This document shows positions 8,072-15,688 of a stretch of DNA of 64,000 nt, piece by piece. Both the position numbers and the translations under genes were made by a program. The stretch spans positions 8,242,501-8,306,500 of the forward strand of contig NZ_CP104578.1 in the NCBI RefSeq assembly GCF_036826855.1. The letters are read 5' to 3'. Below the pieces are notes generated by a model that saw nothing but the letters and a program-made list of their open reading frames with translations, ran no database searches and was not told where the DNA came from. The first letter of the stretch is position 1. Every line of letters begins with the position of its first letter. This DNA is from Streptomyces sp. SJL17-4. Its GTDB lineage: Bacteria; Actinomycetota; Actinomycetes; Streptomycetales; Streptomycetaceae.

Positions 8072-8395
8072 TCAGTGACCGAGTGACTTCTTCAGTTCGG
8101 ACTTGTTCATCGACGAGCGTCCGTGGATGTTGCGCCGCTTCGCCTCCTCGTACAGCTGGTCGTACGTGGGGCCTTCCGAACCGCTCGAAGAACGCTGCCC
8201 GCCCCGCTTCGACGACGACTTGTCCTGGGTGGAGGACTTGCTCGCGGTCTTCGACTCGCCGGAACGCGCCCGCTCCTTGTTCACCGTCCGTGCGGCGATC
8301 TCCTTGGCACGCTTGGTGCTCTCTCCACGGTCCTCCGCGCTCTCCTTGATGTGTTCGTACTGTCGTTCCCGCTTCGGGCTCGATCCACGAGGCAT
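8072..8395 (-). CDS. Small basic protein with C-terminal Rho-N/SAP-like module
   Basis: The 107-residue, strongly charged protein starts MPRGSSPKRERQYEHIKES, a segment found in many short Streptomyces proteins often labelled plasmid stabilisation protein. A Ser/Lys-rich linker follows, then a helical module (YDQLYEEAKRRNIHGRSSMNK..LKKSLGH) resembling the Rho termination-factor N-terminal/SAP fold. A nucleic-acid-binding role is likely but unproven. The start at 8395 has AAAGGGAG upstream; the extension to 8509 is a basic non-conserved run. The C-terminal module resembles the one at the end of Ku in this window. Confidence 0.8.
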   Translation of the reverse strand: MPRGSSPKRERQYEHIKESAEDRGESTKRAKEIAARTVNKERARSGESKTASKSSTQDKSSSKRGGQRSSSGSEGPTYDQLYEEAKRRNIHGRSSMNKSELKKSLGH

Positions 8396-8553
8396 GACGA
8401 CTCCCTTTCGTCTCCGCCGGATGTGTGACGGTGGACGCGTGCGCGTGCGCGCACGGACACACGGTCGTACTCCGCCCTGCCGCTGCCCGCTCGGACGGAC
8501 ATCAATCACTCGACCCTGTCATCGGCCTCGCCCCTCGGCAGGTGGAGATGCTC

Positions 8554-8601
8554 GAACGGGTGAGATGCGCGCGGGAGTGATGTGAACGGGTGAGATGCGC
8601 G
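8554..8601. repeat. 18-bp direct repeat with a 30-bp period
   Basis: gaacgggtgagatgcgcg occurs at 8554-8571 and 8584-8601, in the upstream region between the divergent small basic protein gene and the methyltransferase operon. It could be a regulator-binding pair or a chance duplication. Confidence 0.7.
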
Positions 8602-8727
8602 TGGGTCACACGTCCAGCGCCGGGTCGAACCCGCCCTCCCCCGAATGAGGTGATCGGCTCGGGGCAGTCGCAACCCGTAGCCCATGGAAGCGGCCCGCGC
8701 GGCCGCACCCGAATCCGGAGGTACGCG

Positions 8728-9414
8728 ATGGCCCTCACGGTCCCTCCCACCGGGACGCTCCCCGGCGGCCTGGTCGCGCTCCCGAGCGTCTACCGGCCAC
8801 AGGAGGACACACGCCTGCTCGCCGAGGCACTCGCCCACGAAGAGCTCGGACCCCGCACGGACGTCCTGGAGATCGGCACCGGCACCGGGGCGCTGGCCCT
8901 GCACGCCGCACGCAGGGGCGCCGCGGTGACAGCGGTCGACGTCTCCTGGCCCGCGGTGGCGACAGCACGAGTGAACGCCCTGGTCCGCCGACTGCCCCTG
9001 CGCGTCCTGCACGGCGACTTCGCGACCCGCACGAAGGGGCGGCGGTTCGACCTGGTCGTGACGAACCCTCCCTACGTCCCGGCCCCCGGTGCCCGGCAGC
9101 CCTCGCGGGGCGCGGAGAGGGCCTGGGACGCGGGCCCCGACGGACGCCTGGTGATCGACCGGATCTGCGCGTCCGTGCCCGTTCTGCTGCGTCCGGGCGG
9201 TGTGCTGCTGATGGTGCACTCGGGCATGTGCGGAGCCGAGGCGACCGTGGGCCGGCTGACCCGCGCGGGTTTGACCGTCGACGTCACGGCGCGAGCCTCC
9301 GTCCCCTGGGGACCGGTGCTGCGTTCCCGACGGGCCTGGCTGGAGCGGCAAGGCCTGGCGAGCGAAGCCGAGCAATGGGAAGAGCTGGTGGTCATCCGTG
9401 CCCGGAACGCCTGA
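8728..9414 (+). CDS. HemK2/PrmC-like class I SAM-dependent methyltransferase
   Basis: The 228-residue enzyme has SAM-binding motif I VLEIGTGTGALALHAAR, acidic motif II AVDVSWPAV and the catalytic NPPY motif in DLVVTNPPYVPAP. NPPY is typical of methyltransferases acting on amide or exocyclic nitrogen, such as release-factor glutamine N5 methylation. The protein lacks the PrmC N-terminal helical domain, so it matches the short HemK2/Mtq2 type. GGAGG lies just ahead of the ATG. The next two genes overlap head to tail, making a three-gene operon with a CDGSH protein and an iron-containing enzyme, a grouping I have seen annotated in other Streptomyces. Confidence 0.9.
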   Translation: MALTVPPTGTLPGGLVALPSVYRPQEDTRLLAEALAHEELGPRTDVLEIGTGTGALALHAARRGAAVTAVDVSWPAVATARVNALVRRLPLRVLHGDFATRTKGRRFDLVVTNPPYVPAPGARQPSRGAERAWDAGPDGRLVIDRICASVPVLLRPGGVLLMVHSGMCGAEATVGRLTRAGLTVDVTARASVPWGPVLRSRRAWLERQGLASEAEQWEELVVIRARNA

Positions 9415-9643
9415 CGACACCCCGGGCCGGGCGCCCGCTCGCCGGGTCTCCCTGGACCCCCAGGGGCCGGTCCTCGTGGAGGGGCCCGTCGAGATCGTCC
9501 TGGACGACGGGACGATCGCCCGGTCCGACCGCTTCGCCGTCGCCCTCTGCACCTGCCGTCGCAGCCGTACCTACCCCTGGTGCGACACCAGCCACCGCCG
9601 CCGCGCGCGAGCCACCCCGCCGACCGAGGACAGGAAGCCGTGA
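9398..9643 (+). CDS. CDGSH-type iron-sulfur protein
   Basis: The 81-residue protein carries a single CDGSH (mitoNEET-type) motif in CTCRRSRTYPWCDTSH. Cys51, Cys53, Cys62 and His66 are positioned to bind a [2Fe-2S] cluster with 3Cys:1His coordination. The usual glycine after the aspartate is replaced by threonine (C-D-T-S-H). The GTG start overlaps the methyltransferase stop by 17 bases, and its own stop overlaps the next start (TGATG), so all three genes should be translated together. The role is unknown; redox or iron-cluster transfer is the usual suggestion for the family. Confidence 0.92.
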   Translation: MPGTPDDTPGRAPARRVSLDPQGPVLVEGPVEIVLDDGTIARSDRFAVALCTCRRSRTYPWCDTSHRRRARATPPTEDRKP

Positions 9644-10665
9644 TGCCCCCTCCCAGCCCGACGCCCCTCGCCGCCGCGCCCGCTCCCCGCCTCGCCGAGG
9701 GACGGGGAGAGCTGTCCCGGGCCGTGACGGAAGCCCTGCGGTCGGGCGGCACGCCGCAGTACGAGCCCGAGGCCGTGTCGAGCGCCGACGTGTGGGGCGA
9801 GGACCTCCAACTCGCCCTCTATCTGCTGTACGAACTGCACTACAAAGGCTTCGAGGGAGTCGACGACGCACAGGAATGGGACCCCGACCTGCTGCGGCTG
9901 CGCCGGGAGATGGAAGCCCGCTTCCTCGACGCCCTGCGCGGCGAGCTGCCCGGGGCGCCGCGGACGGTCGAGGAGGCCTTCGCACCGCTCCTGGTGGAGC
10001 CCGTGGACCTGTCCGGCAGCCTCAGCCACCACCTCGAAACCGACGGGAAGCTGTGGCAGCTGCGCGAGTACGCGGCCCTGCGCTCCCTGTACCACCTCAA
10101 GGAAGCCGACCCGCACGTCTGGGTGATCCCCCGTCTCAGCGGACGGGCGAAGGCCTCCATGGCCGCCATCGAGTACGACGAGTTCGGCGCCGGCCGCGCC
10201 GACCGCGTCCACGCCAGGCTCTTCGCGGACCTCATGGCCGACCTCGGCCTCGACCCCACCTACGGCCGGTACGTGGACCACGCGCCCGCGCCGCTCCTCG
10301 CGACGGTGAACCTGATGTCCCTCTTCGGGCTCCACCGCGCCCTGCGCGGCGCCCTCGTCGGCCATTTCGCGTGCGTCGAGATCACCTCGTCGCCCGGGTC
10401 CAGGCGCCTGGCCGGGGCGATGCGCCGGTGCGGGGCGGGGCCCGCCGCGGAACACTTCTACGCCGAGCACGTGGAGGCGGACGCGGTCCACGAACAGGTC
10501 GTGCGCCACGACGTGGTCGGCGGCCTGCTGGCCGACGAACCCGGCCTGGAGGCCGACATCGCCTTCGGCTCCGCCGCCACCGTCTTCCTGGAGGACCGGC
10601 TGGCCGACCACATCCGCGACGCGTGGGACCGGGGAGGCAGCGCGTTGCGCCGCCCGCTGGCGTAG
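9643..10665 (+). CDS. Iron-containing redox enzyme family protein (heme-oxygenase-like fold)
   Basis: The 340-residue alpha-helical protein has repeated Glu/His-rich helices suited to a di-iron site: YLLYELHYKGFEG, then FACVEITSSPGS, then AEHFYAEHVEADAVHEQ. It is of the kind annotated as iron-containing redox enzyme, a heme-oxygenase-like diiron oxidase superfamily. The substrate is unknown. The start at 9643 is fixed by the TGATG overlap with the CDGSH gene; an earlier ATG-like start at 9580 has no site. Its place behind a CDGSH iron-sulfur protein suggests that protein may deliver electrons or iron to it (inference). Confidence 0.85.
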   Translation: MPPPSPTPLAAAPAPRLAEGRGELSRAVTEALRSGGTPQYEPEAVSSADVWGEDLQLALYLLYELHYKGFEGVDDAQEWDPDLLRLRREMEARFLDALRGELPGAPRTVEEAFAPLLVEPVDLSGSLSHHLETDGKLWQLREYAALRSLYHLKEADPHVWVIPRLSGRAKASMAAIEYDEFGAGRADRVHARLFADLMADLGLDPTYGRYVDHAPAPLLATVNLMSLFGLHRALRGALVGHFACVEITSSPGSRRLAGAMRRCGAGPAAEHFYAEHVEADAVHEQVVRHDVVGGLLADEPGLEADIAFGSAATVFLEDRLADHIRDAWDRGGSALRRPLA

Positions 10666-10684
10666 GTGCGTCCGCCTGGCGCAG

Positions 10685-10735
10685 GTGCCTGAGGTCCGGT
10701 GGTGCCTGAGGTCCGGTGTGCCGTGAGGTCCGGTG
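10685..10735. repeat. 17-bp tandem repeat, 3 copies
   Basis: gtgcctgaggtccggtg occurs twice exactly and once with two changes, filling the short gap between the convergent iron-enzyme gene and the DUF5709 gene. Confidence 0.85.
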
Positions 10736-10745
10736 TGCGGTGCCG

Positions 10746-11297
10746 TTACTCGGGCTCGCTCTCGGGTGACGCCGACCGCTCCCCGCTCGCGTCCACCGCC
10801 GTGTCGACGTGCATCGCGGCCTCCTCGGCCGGCGCGGAGCCGTCGTCCAGACCGACGTCCCGGGCGACGGCGCGATCGTGGTGACCGCGCGGTGTGTCGA
10901 CCGGTGCCAGGCGTCCGGCCCGGGTGGCCCCCGCCTCGTGGTCGACAGGCTCTCCGGCGCCGCCGGGGAGGTCTCCGATGCCGTCGTCGTCGGGCGGCGG
11001 CTGTCCCGGGGAGTCGGGGACCTCCTGCGCGAGACGCTCGTCGAGCGTTTCGCCCTCCTGCTGTTCCCGTTGCGTGGTGCCGTGCCGGGTGACGCCCCGG
11101 GGGCGCTCGGGCGGGGAGTAGCCGGGGACCGACATGTCTTCGAGGGGATCCGTGGTCAGCGCGTTGTCGGGGTCGAGGTCATCGGAGGGACGGTTGGCCG
11201 CGTCGGAATGGGTGGGCTGGTACACGTCGTCACCCCGGGCTTCGTCCGGGCGCGGGTCGTCGCTGCCGATCGTCGGGTCGGACTCGTTGCGGGCCAT
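10746..11297 (-). CDS. DUF5709-type hypothetical protein
   Basis: The 183-residue acidic, proline-rich protein has the signature YSPPERPRGVTRHGTTQREQ, then GETLDERLAQEVPD, and ends near ARDVGLDDGSAPAEEAAMHV, the pattern of the actinobacterial DUF5709 family. The function is unknown; it looks soluble and largely disordered. ATG 11297 is preferred because AAAGGA sits six bases upstream; ATG 11303 is directly adjacent to the site. The same frame stays open upstream through a hydrophobic segment beginning at ATG 11456, listed separately. Confidence 0.85.
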   Translation of the reverse strand: MARNESDPTIGSDDPRPDEARGDDVYQPTHSDAANRPSDDLDPDNALTTDPLEDMSVPGYSPPERPRGVTRHGTTQREQQEGETLDERLAQEVPDSPGQPPPDDDGIGDLPGGAGEPVDHEAGATRAGRLAPVDTPRGHHDRAVARDVGLDDGSAPAEEAAMHVDTAVDASGERSASPESEPE

Positions 11298-11456
11298 GGC
11301 CATTCCTTTCGCTGAGGTGGGGCGGGTGTGGGTGCGGGTGCGGGTGGGGGTGTGGGCGGGGGTCGGGCGGCGGCCGGGTCGGTCCGTGGCGAGAACGATC
11401 GCGTACACGAGGAAGAACAGGGCGCACAGGATGACCAGCGACCAGATGATCACCAT
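11298..11456 (-). other. In-frame upstream segment encoding one transmembrane helix
   Basis: From ATG 11456 the frame reads MVIIWSLVILCALFFLVYAI, a clear membrane helix, then a His/Pro/Arg/Thr-rich linker that runs straight into the DUF5709 protein without a stop. Either a small membrane-anchored version exists or this is what is left of a separate small membrane protein. Further upstream in the same frame (PYRPPRRG..) also looks protein-like but has no start codon; an ATG at 11550 with GGGAG upstream lies in a different frame, so an old frameshift is possible. Confidence 0.4.
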
Positions 11457-11665
11457 CGGGCCCGTCGCCCACCCCCGCCGCGGTGGCCGGTACGGGCCGG
11501 TGCCGGTGCCGGTGCTCGTACCGGACTCCGCCGGTGGTGGGTCCGGTCATGACGTTCATCTCCCGGAAAGTTGCAGAAGGGGCGAAGAGCCGAGGGGGAG
11601 GGGGCCGAGGGATCGGTTCGGGCCCATGTCCCGCCGCCGCTGTCGAGGCAGGCGCGGAGCGCCGC

Positions 11666-12622
11666 TCAGCCGAGCAGGGCGGGGAGGACCTTCTCGCGGT
11701 AGGCGGTGAAGAACTCCTCCTGCCCCTGCCCCATCTGGCCGACGTACACCTCGTCGAATCCCGCCTCCACGTACGCGCGGACGGCGTCGACGTGTTCCTC
11801 GACGTCCGGGCCGCACGGTACGGAGTCGGCCACCTGCTGTCGGGTGACGAGCTCCGTGGCCTGCTCGAAGTGGGCGGGCGTGGGAAGGATCTGGTTCAGT
11901 TCGCCGGGCAGGTGCTCGGTCGGCCACATGCGGTGTGCCGTGTCGACGGCAGCCTCGCGGTCCTGGTCCCAGCAGACCTTCAGGCCGCCGACGACGGGCT
12001 TGCCGGCCCCACCTGCCTCACGGAACGACGCGATGGCGTCCTCGTCGGGTCCCATGGTGACGAAGCCGTCCCCGATGCGGCCCGCGAGCGCGGCGGCTTT
12101 GCTGCCGAAACCCGAGACCAGGATCGCCGGCGGCGACTCGGGAACGGTGTAGAGGCGGGCGTTCTCGACCGTGTAGTGACGTCCTCGATGGCTGATCTCG
12201 CGGCCCGGGAACATCTTCCGCATGACCTCCACCGCTTCTTCCAGCATGTCCGCCCGCTCGTCGAACGCGGGCCATCGGTCACCGAGAACGTGCTCGTTGA
12301 GAGCCTCACCGGTGCCCACCCCCAGAGCGAACCGACCCTTCAGCAGCACACTCGAGGTCGCCGCCGCCTGGGCGGTCACCGCGGGGTGCATCCGAACGGT
12401 GGGACAGGTCACGAGCGTGGTGACGGGCAGGTCCACCGTCTGGGACAGGGCACCGATCACCGACCACACGAAGGGGCTGTTGCCCTGGGTGTCGGTCCAC
12501 GGGTGGAAGTGGTCGGAGATCGCCAGGTGCGTGAATCCCGCGTCCTGCGCCAGATGTGCCTGGCGCAGCAGCTGGTCCGGGGTGAACTCCTCGCAGGACA
12601 GGAAGTAGCCGAAGGACGTCAT
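11666..12622 (-). CDS. LLM-class F420-dependent oxidoreductase
   Basis: The 318-residue luciferase-like TIM-barrel begins TSFGYFLSCEEFTPDQLL and contains AGFTHLAISDHFHPWTD and GVGTGEALNEHVLG. These match the F420-dependent glucose-6-phosphate-dehydrogenase-like group of the LLM superfamily. ISDHFHPW holds the conserved histidine near the deazaflavin. Such proteins transfer hydride between F420 and varied substrates; the natural substrate here is unknown. GAAGGGAA lies seven bases before the ATG. It is monocistronic, upstream of the relic TPP enzyme. Confidence 0.9.
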   Translation of the reverse strand: MTSFGYFLSCEEFTPDQLLRQAHLAQDAGFTHLAISDHFHPWTDTQGNSPFVWSVIGALSQTVDLPVTTLVTCPTVRMHPAVTAQAAATSSVLLKGRFALGVGTGEALNEHVLGDRWPAFDERADMLEEAVEVMRKMFPGREISHRGRHYTVENARLYTVPESPPAILVSGFGSKAAALAGRIGDGFVTMGPDEDAIASFREAGGAGKPVVGGLKVCWDQDREAAVDTAHRMWPTEHLPGELNQILPTPAHFEQATELVTRQQVADSVPCGPDVEEHVDAVRAYVEAGFDEVYVGQMGQGQEEFFTAYREKVLPALLG

Positions 12623-12699
12623 GCGCGCATTCCCTTCACATCGGCCCCCTTGATCCGGCTACCCGGACAGGCCGTGTGAATGCCCACCAAGGCCGGACG

Positions 12700-13194
12700 C
12701 TCCCGCGCCCGGCCGACATGCGGGCTCCCGCGCGATCAGGCTTCGCCGTTGTGGCCGCGGCCGCGTCCGGGCTCTCCACGCGTACGCCGTCCAGACCGAT
12801 GGAGCGCGCGACGTCCGCGTGGGGGACGTCGGGCAGCGACTGCGAGGGCAGGAACTGGGGGGGCTCCGGACAACGACCGCATCTCCCAGGTGACCTGGTT
12901 GAGGTCTAGGTTGTTGACCACGGCGACGACCAGCCGAGGGTCCTGCCGGTCCTGGTGGTACTTGGCCGCGGTGATGAGTTCGGCCATGCCGTTCATCTGC
13001 ATGGCGCCGTCGCCGACGAGGGCCACCGCCGGGCGGTCGGGATGGGCGAACTTCGCCCCGATCGCGTACGGCACCCCGGGACCCATGCTCGCCGGCGTCC
13101 CCGAGAGCGATCCTCGCATGGCCCCGCGCAGGACATGCTCCACGTCCCACTCGCGCAGACGCTGGAGGATGAAGTCGGAGATCTTGATCGGCAT
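12700..13194 (-). pseudogene. TPP-requiring enzyme (pyruvate oxidase-like) pseudogene: deleted, frameshifted and truncated
   Basis: A proper start remains: AAGGAG, then MPIKISDFILQRLREWDVEH, the N-terminus of TPP-dependent oxidase/decarboxylases. After about 22 residues it jumps to LSGTPASMGPGVPYAIGAKF and VALVGDGAMQMNGMAEL..NN, the C-terminal TPP pyrophosphate motif (GDG..NN), so roughly 370 central residues are gone. At a run of seven G (near 12867) the frame breaks; the next frame resumes as FLPSQSLPDVPHADVARSIG and LDGVRVESPD, then decays without the normal C-terminus. At least three lesions are visible. Confidence 0.85.
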
Positions 13195-13470
13195 GATGCT
13201 CCTTCTCGTCGCCTGGTGTGCGGTCGGGGGCTCTTGTGCGGTGGGGCGCACGAGGCGCGAGCACCCCGACGGATCCGCTTGCCGGCCACGGAACGTCACG
13301 AGCGGCAGCGCGTCGCCCGTGCGTCCCGTGCCCGCGCCTGACCGCTCAAGGCGGCGCGAATCGCCACGGCGTCCGCCGCCGGTAGCGTGGGGATCGACAG
13401 CCGGTCCCCGACCGTGCGGGGCAGCGCGTGCGCGGTAGACGACGGGACGTGACGAGAGGCGGCGGCATCC

Positions 13471-14028
13471 ATGCCTCGTACGGCAGCACTCATCGTGATC
13501 GACATGCTCAACACCTACGCACACGAGGACGCCGAGGCTCTGGTGGTGTCCGTCCGCGAGGTGCTCCCCGGGATCGAGACGTTGCTGCGACGTGCGCGTG
13601 CCGACGACGCGCCCGTCCTCTACGTCAACGACAATTTCGGTGAGTGGCGCTCCCATCACGGAGAGATCCTGAGAACCGCCCTGGACGGCCGGCACCGTGA
13701 TCTGGTGGAGCCCGTCGCGCCCGACGAGAACTCGCTCTTCGTGGTCAAGGCGCGGCACTCGATCTTCTTCGAGACCCCGTTGGCCTATCTGCTGGGTCAG
13801 TTGAAGGTCGAGCGTCTGGTGCTGTGCGGGCAGGTCACCGAGCAGTGCGTGCTGTATTCGGCCCTCGACGCCCACATCCGGCACTTCGACGTGGTCGTGG
13901 CGGCCGACGCGGTCGCGCACATCGACGCCGAGCTGGCCGAGGCGGCCCTGCGGATGATGCGTACCAACATGTCCGCGACCATCTGCCCGGCGGCCGAGAT
14001 CACCTTCGACGCGCGACTGCCGGAGTGA
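13471..14028 (+). CDS. Isochorismatase-family cysteine hydrolase
   Basis: The 185-residue alpha/beta hydrolase has the isochorismatase catalytic triad: Asp11 in ALIVIDMLN, Lys93 in VVKARHS and Cys126 in CGQVTEQCVL. Family members hydrolyse isochorismate, nicotinamide or N-carbamoyl compounds; the presence of Cys points to an amidase-type (nicotinamidase-like) activity. The substrate is not resolved. GAGAGG lies 11 bases before the ATG. The 276 bases upstream, shared with the relic TPP gene on the other strand, contain no other gene that I can support. Confidence 0.9.
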   Translation: MPRTAALIVIDMLNTYAHEDAEALVVSVREVLPGIETLLRRARADDAPVLYVNDNFGEWRSHHGEILRTALDGRHRDLVEPVAPDENSLFVVKARHSIFFETPLAYLLGQLKVERLVLCGQVTEQCVLYSALDAHIRHFDVVVAADAVAHIDAELAEAALRMMRTNMSATICPAAEITFDARLPE

Positions 14029-14169
14029 GTCGGGCGCCGGCCCCTCCCCCTCTTGGCCCATCCCGGCCCGTCTCCCGGCCGACCGCGGCCCGTCTCCCGG
14101 CCCGACGCCTTTGTCGGGTTTACGGTGGAAGTGTCCCCGCCCCGCATATGTGATCCGAGAGTGACGGCT

Positions 14170-14958
14170 GTGTCGACGGCGAGCCACGAGATCGCGGGCG
14201 CCCCGTGCTGGGTCAGTCTGATGACCCGGGACCTGGCTGCCGCACAACGCTTCTACGCCGGTGTCCTCGGGTGGGACTTCCGGGCCAGCGGGCTCGGGGA
14301 AGGCTTCGCGGTCGCTCTCCACGAGGGCACGCCGGTCGCGGGGATCGGTGCCCTCGCGGAACGCCTCGACCTCCCGGTGGCGTGGACGACGTACTTCGCC
14401 GTCGCGGACGCCGACCTCACCGCCGCCCGGATCTGTGAACGCGGCGCGACCATGGCCGTGGGGCCCCTCGCCTTCGGCACCGGCCGCGCCGGGCTCGCCG
14501 CCGATCCCGCCGGAGCGGTCTTCGGGTTCTGGGAGGGCGCCGTCGTCCCGGACTGGTCGGTGGGCCGTGGCAGGGCCCCGGCCTGGCTGGAACTGCACAC
14601 ACGCGACGCTTTCGCCGCCTCGATCTTCTACGGGGAGGTTCTCGACTGGGCCGGACAGGAATCCGGCTGCTGCGTGGCGTCCTTCGAACACGACCACGTC
14701 GTCCTGCGGCACGGCCACGACACCGTCGCGCGCATCAGCGGCGGTACTGCCGGCCAGGAGCCGGACCCCGAGATCCGCCCGCGCTGGCACGTCCACTTCC
14801 CCGTAACGGACCTGGAGGAGACGATCGCTGCCGCCGAGGCGCTGGGGGGCGCGGTCGTCGCCCCCGTCGGTACGTCCCCGACGAGCCGGTGGGTCGACCT
14901 CGTCGACCCGGACGGGGCGCGCTTCACCGTGGTCGCACCCCGGATCACGTTCCCCTGA
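14170..14958 (+). CDS. VOC-family (glyoxalase/bleomycin-resistance-like) protein with two modules
   Basis: The 262-residue protein consists of two vicinal-oxygen-chelate modules, each beginning with a W-SLMTRDLAAAQRFYAGVLGW- or WLELHTRDAFAASIFYGEVL-type segment and closing near DPAGAVFGFWEG or DPDGARFTVVAP. This two-module form is common in Streptomyces as a putative hydroxylase or glyoxalase. The usual metal ligands are only partly visible, so catalysis is uncertain. GTG 14170 was chosen because GAGAG lies eight bases upstream; GTG 14161 is an alternative. Confidence 0.88.
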   Translation: MSTASHEIAGAPCWVSLMTRDLAAAQRFYAGVLGWDFRASGLGEGFAVALHEGTPVAGIGALAERLDLPVAWTTYFAVADADLTAARICERGATMAVGPLAFGTGRAGLAADPAGAVFGFWEGAVVPDWSVGRGRAPAWLELHTRDAFAASIFYGEVLDWAGQESGCCVASFEHDHVVLRHGHDTVARISGGTAGQEPDPEIRPRWHVHFPVTDLEETIAAAEALGGAVVAPVGTSPTSRWVDLVDPDGARFTVVAPRITFP

Positions 14959-15033
14959 AGCCGCCGCCCCCGGCCCGGTTTCTCCTCGGTGCCGAGGGTA
15001 GGCGTGCGGGTGAGCGTATGAGGAGGGACCGTC

Positions 15034-15211
15034 ATGAGCGCCAAGGAAAAGGCCAAGGCCAAGGCCAAGGCCGAGCAGTTCATCGGCAAGGCCGTTCAGA
15101 AGACGGCTCATATGCGGGGAAAGAAGCACGGAGGCCAAGGGGGCCGCTTTGGGGATCCGTGGGAAAGGCCGTGAGCGCAAGGAGAAGGCAAAGGATTTCT
15201 TCAAGCGCTGA
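15034..15211 (+). pseudogene. CsbD-like gene broken by a frameshift
   Basis: AGGAGGG precedes an ATG that encodes MSAKEKAKAKAKAEQFIGKA and VQKTAHMRGKK. Continuing in the same frame gives a Gly-rich tail and an early stop. Shifting frame just after the two lysines (near base 15127) restores TEAKGAALGIRGKGRERKEK and AKDFFKR with a stop at 15209-15211, which is the proper end of a CsbD-type protein of about 58 residues. A one-base indel has therefore split it. It lies directly upstream of an intact CsbD gene. Confidence 0.75.
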
Positions 15212-15324
15212 CCCGCTCTGAGCATGCTTGTTCTCATGCATGCATGAACACCTACGTTGCGGGCAGGCGCAACCACGCGTCTCGCTGGGAGGCGTGGAAA
15301 CAGCGGTGCGAGAAGGTGACGAAA

Positions 15325-15498
15325 ATGGCCGGAGGCAAGAAAGCCAAGAATGTGGCGAAGACCGCCAAGGGCAAGGTGAAGGAGACCACGGGCAAGGCCG
15401 TCGGGAATGAGCGCCTGGAGATGAAGGGCCGCGCCGACCAGATCGAAGGCGACGCGAAGCAGGCGGCGGAGAAGGTCAAGGACACTTTCAAGCACTGA
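15325..15498 (+). CDS. CsbD-family stress-response protein
   Basis: The 57-residue protein is rich in Lys, Ala and Glu with the CsbD pattern: KVKETTGKAVGNERLEMKGR, then ADQIEGDAKQAAEKVKD. CsbD proteins are small, hydrophilic and strongly induced by general stress in many bacteria; the molecular role is unknown. The ATG at 15325 has AAGGTGA upstream; an upstream frame to 15244 is not CsbD-like. It follows a frameshifted paralogue and is followed by a strong hairpin. Confidence 0.9.
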   Translation: MAGGKKAKNVAKTAKGKVKETTGKAVGNERLEMKGRADQIEGDAKQAAEKVKDTFKH

Positions 15499-15594
15499 CC
15501 CGTCGGCCACCGCCGGCGAAAGCGCGGTCGAGAGCGCTGTCGAGAGCGCGGTCCGGCGCGACAGAAAGTCGCCGAGACGGAAGTCTGCCGACAG

Positions 15595-15629
15595 AAGGTG
15601 GAAGCGGCCCGTGGGGCCGCTTCCACCTT
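15595..15629. terminator. Perfect 16-bp hairpin between convergent genes
   Basis: Arms 15595-15610 and 15614-15629 are perfectly complementary, with the loop gtg. It lies between the plus-strand CsbD gene and the minus-strand universal stress gene, so it should terminate both transcripts. Confidence 0.88.
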
Positions 15630-15688
15630 CGTCCGCCGGTCGGCGGTCAGCGCCCGCGTCGGCGCCGACCTGCCAACACTGCAGGACC

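Noticed and set aside
12736..15510. Very long minus-strand open frame of 924 codons
   Set aside because: It runs antisense through the isochorismatase, VOC and CsbD genes, has random composition, and only its last part is the TPP-enzyme relic. It is a GC-driven shadow frame.
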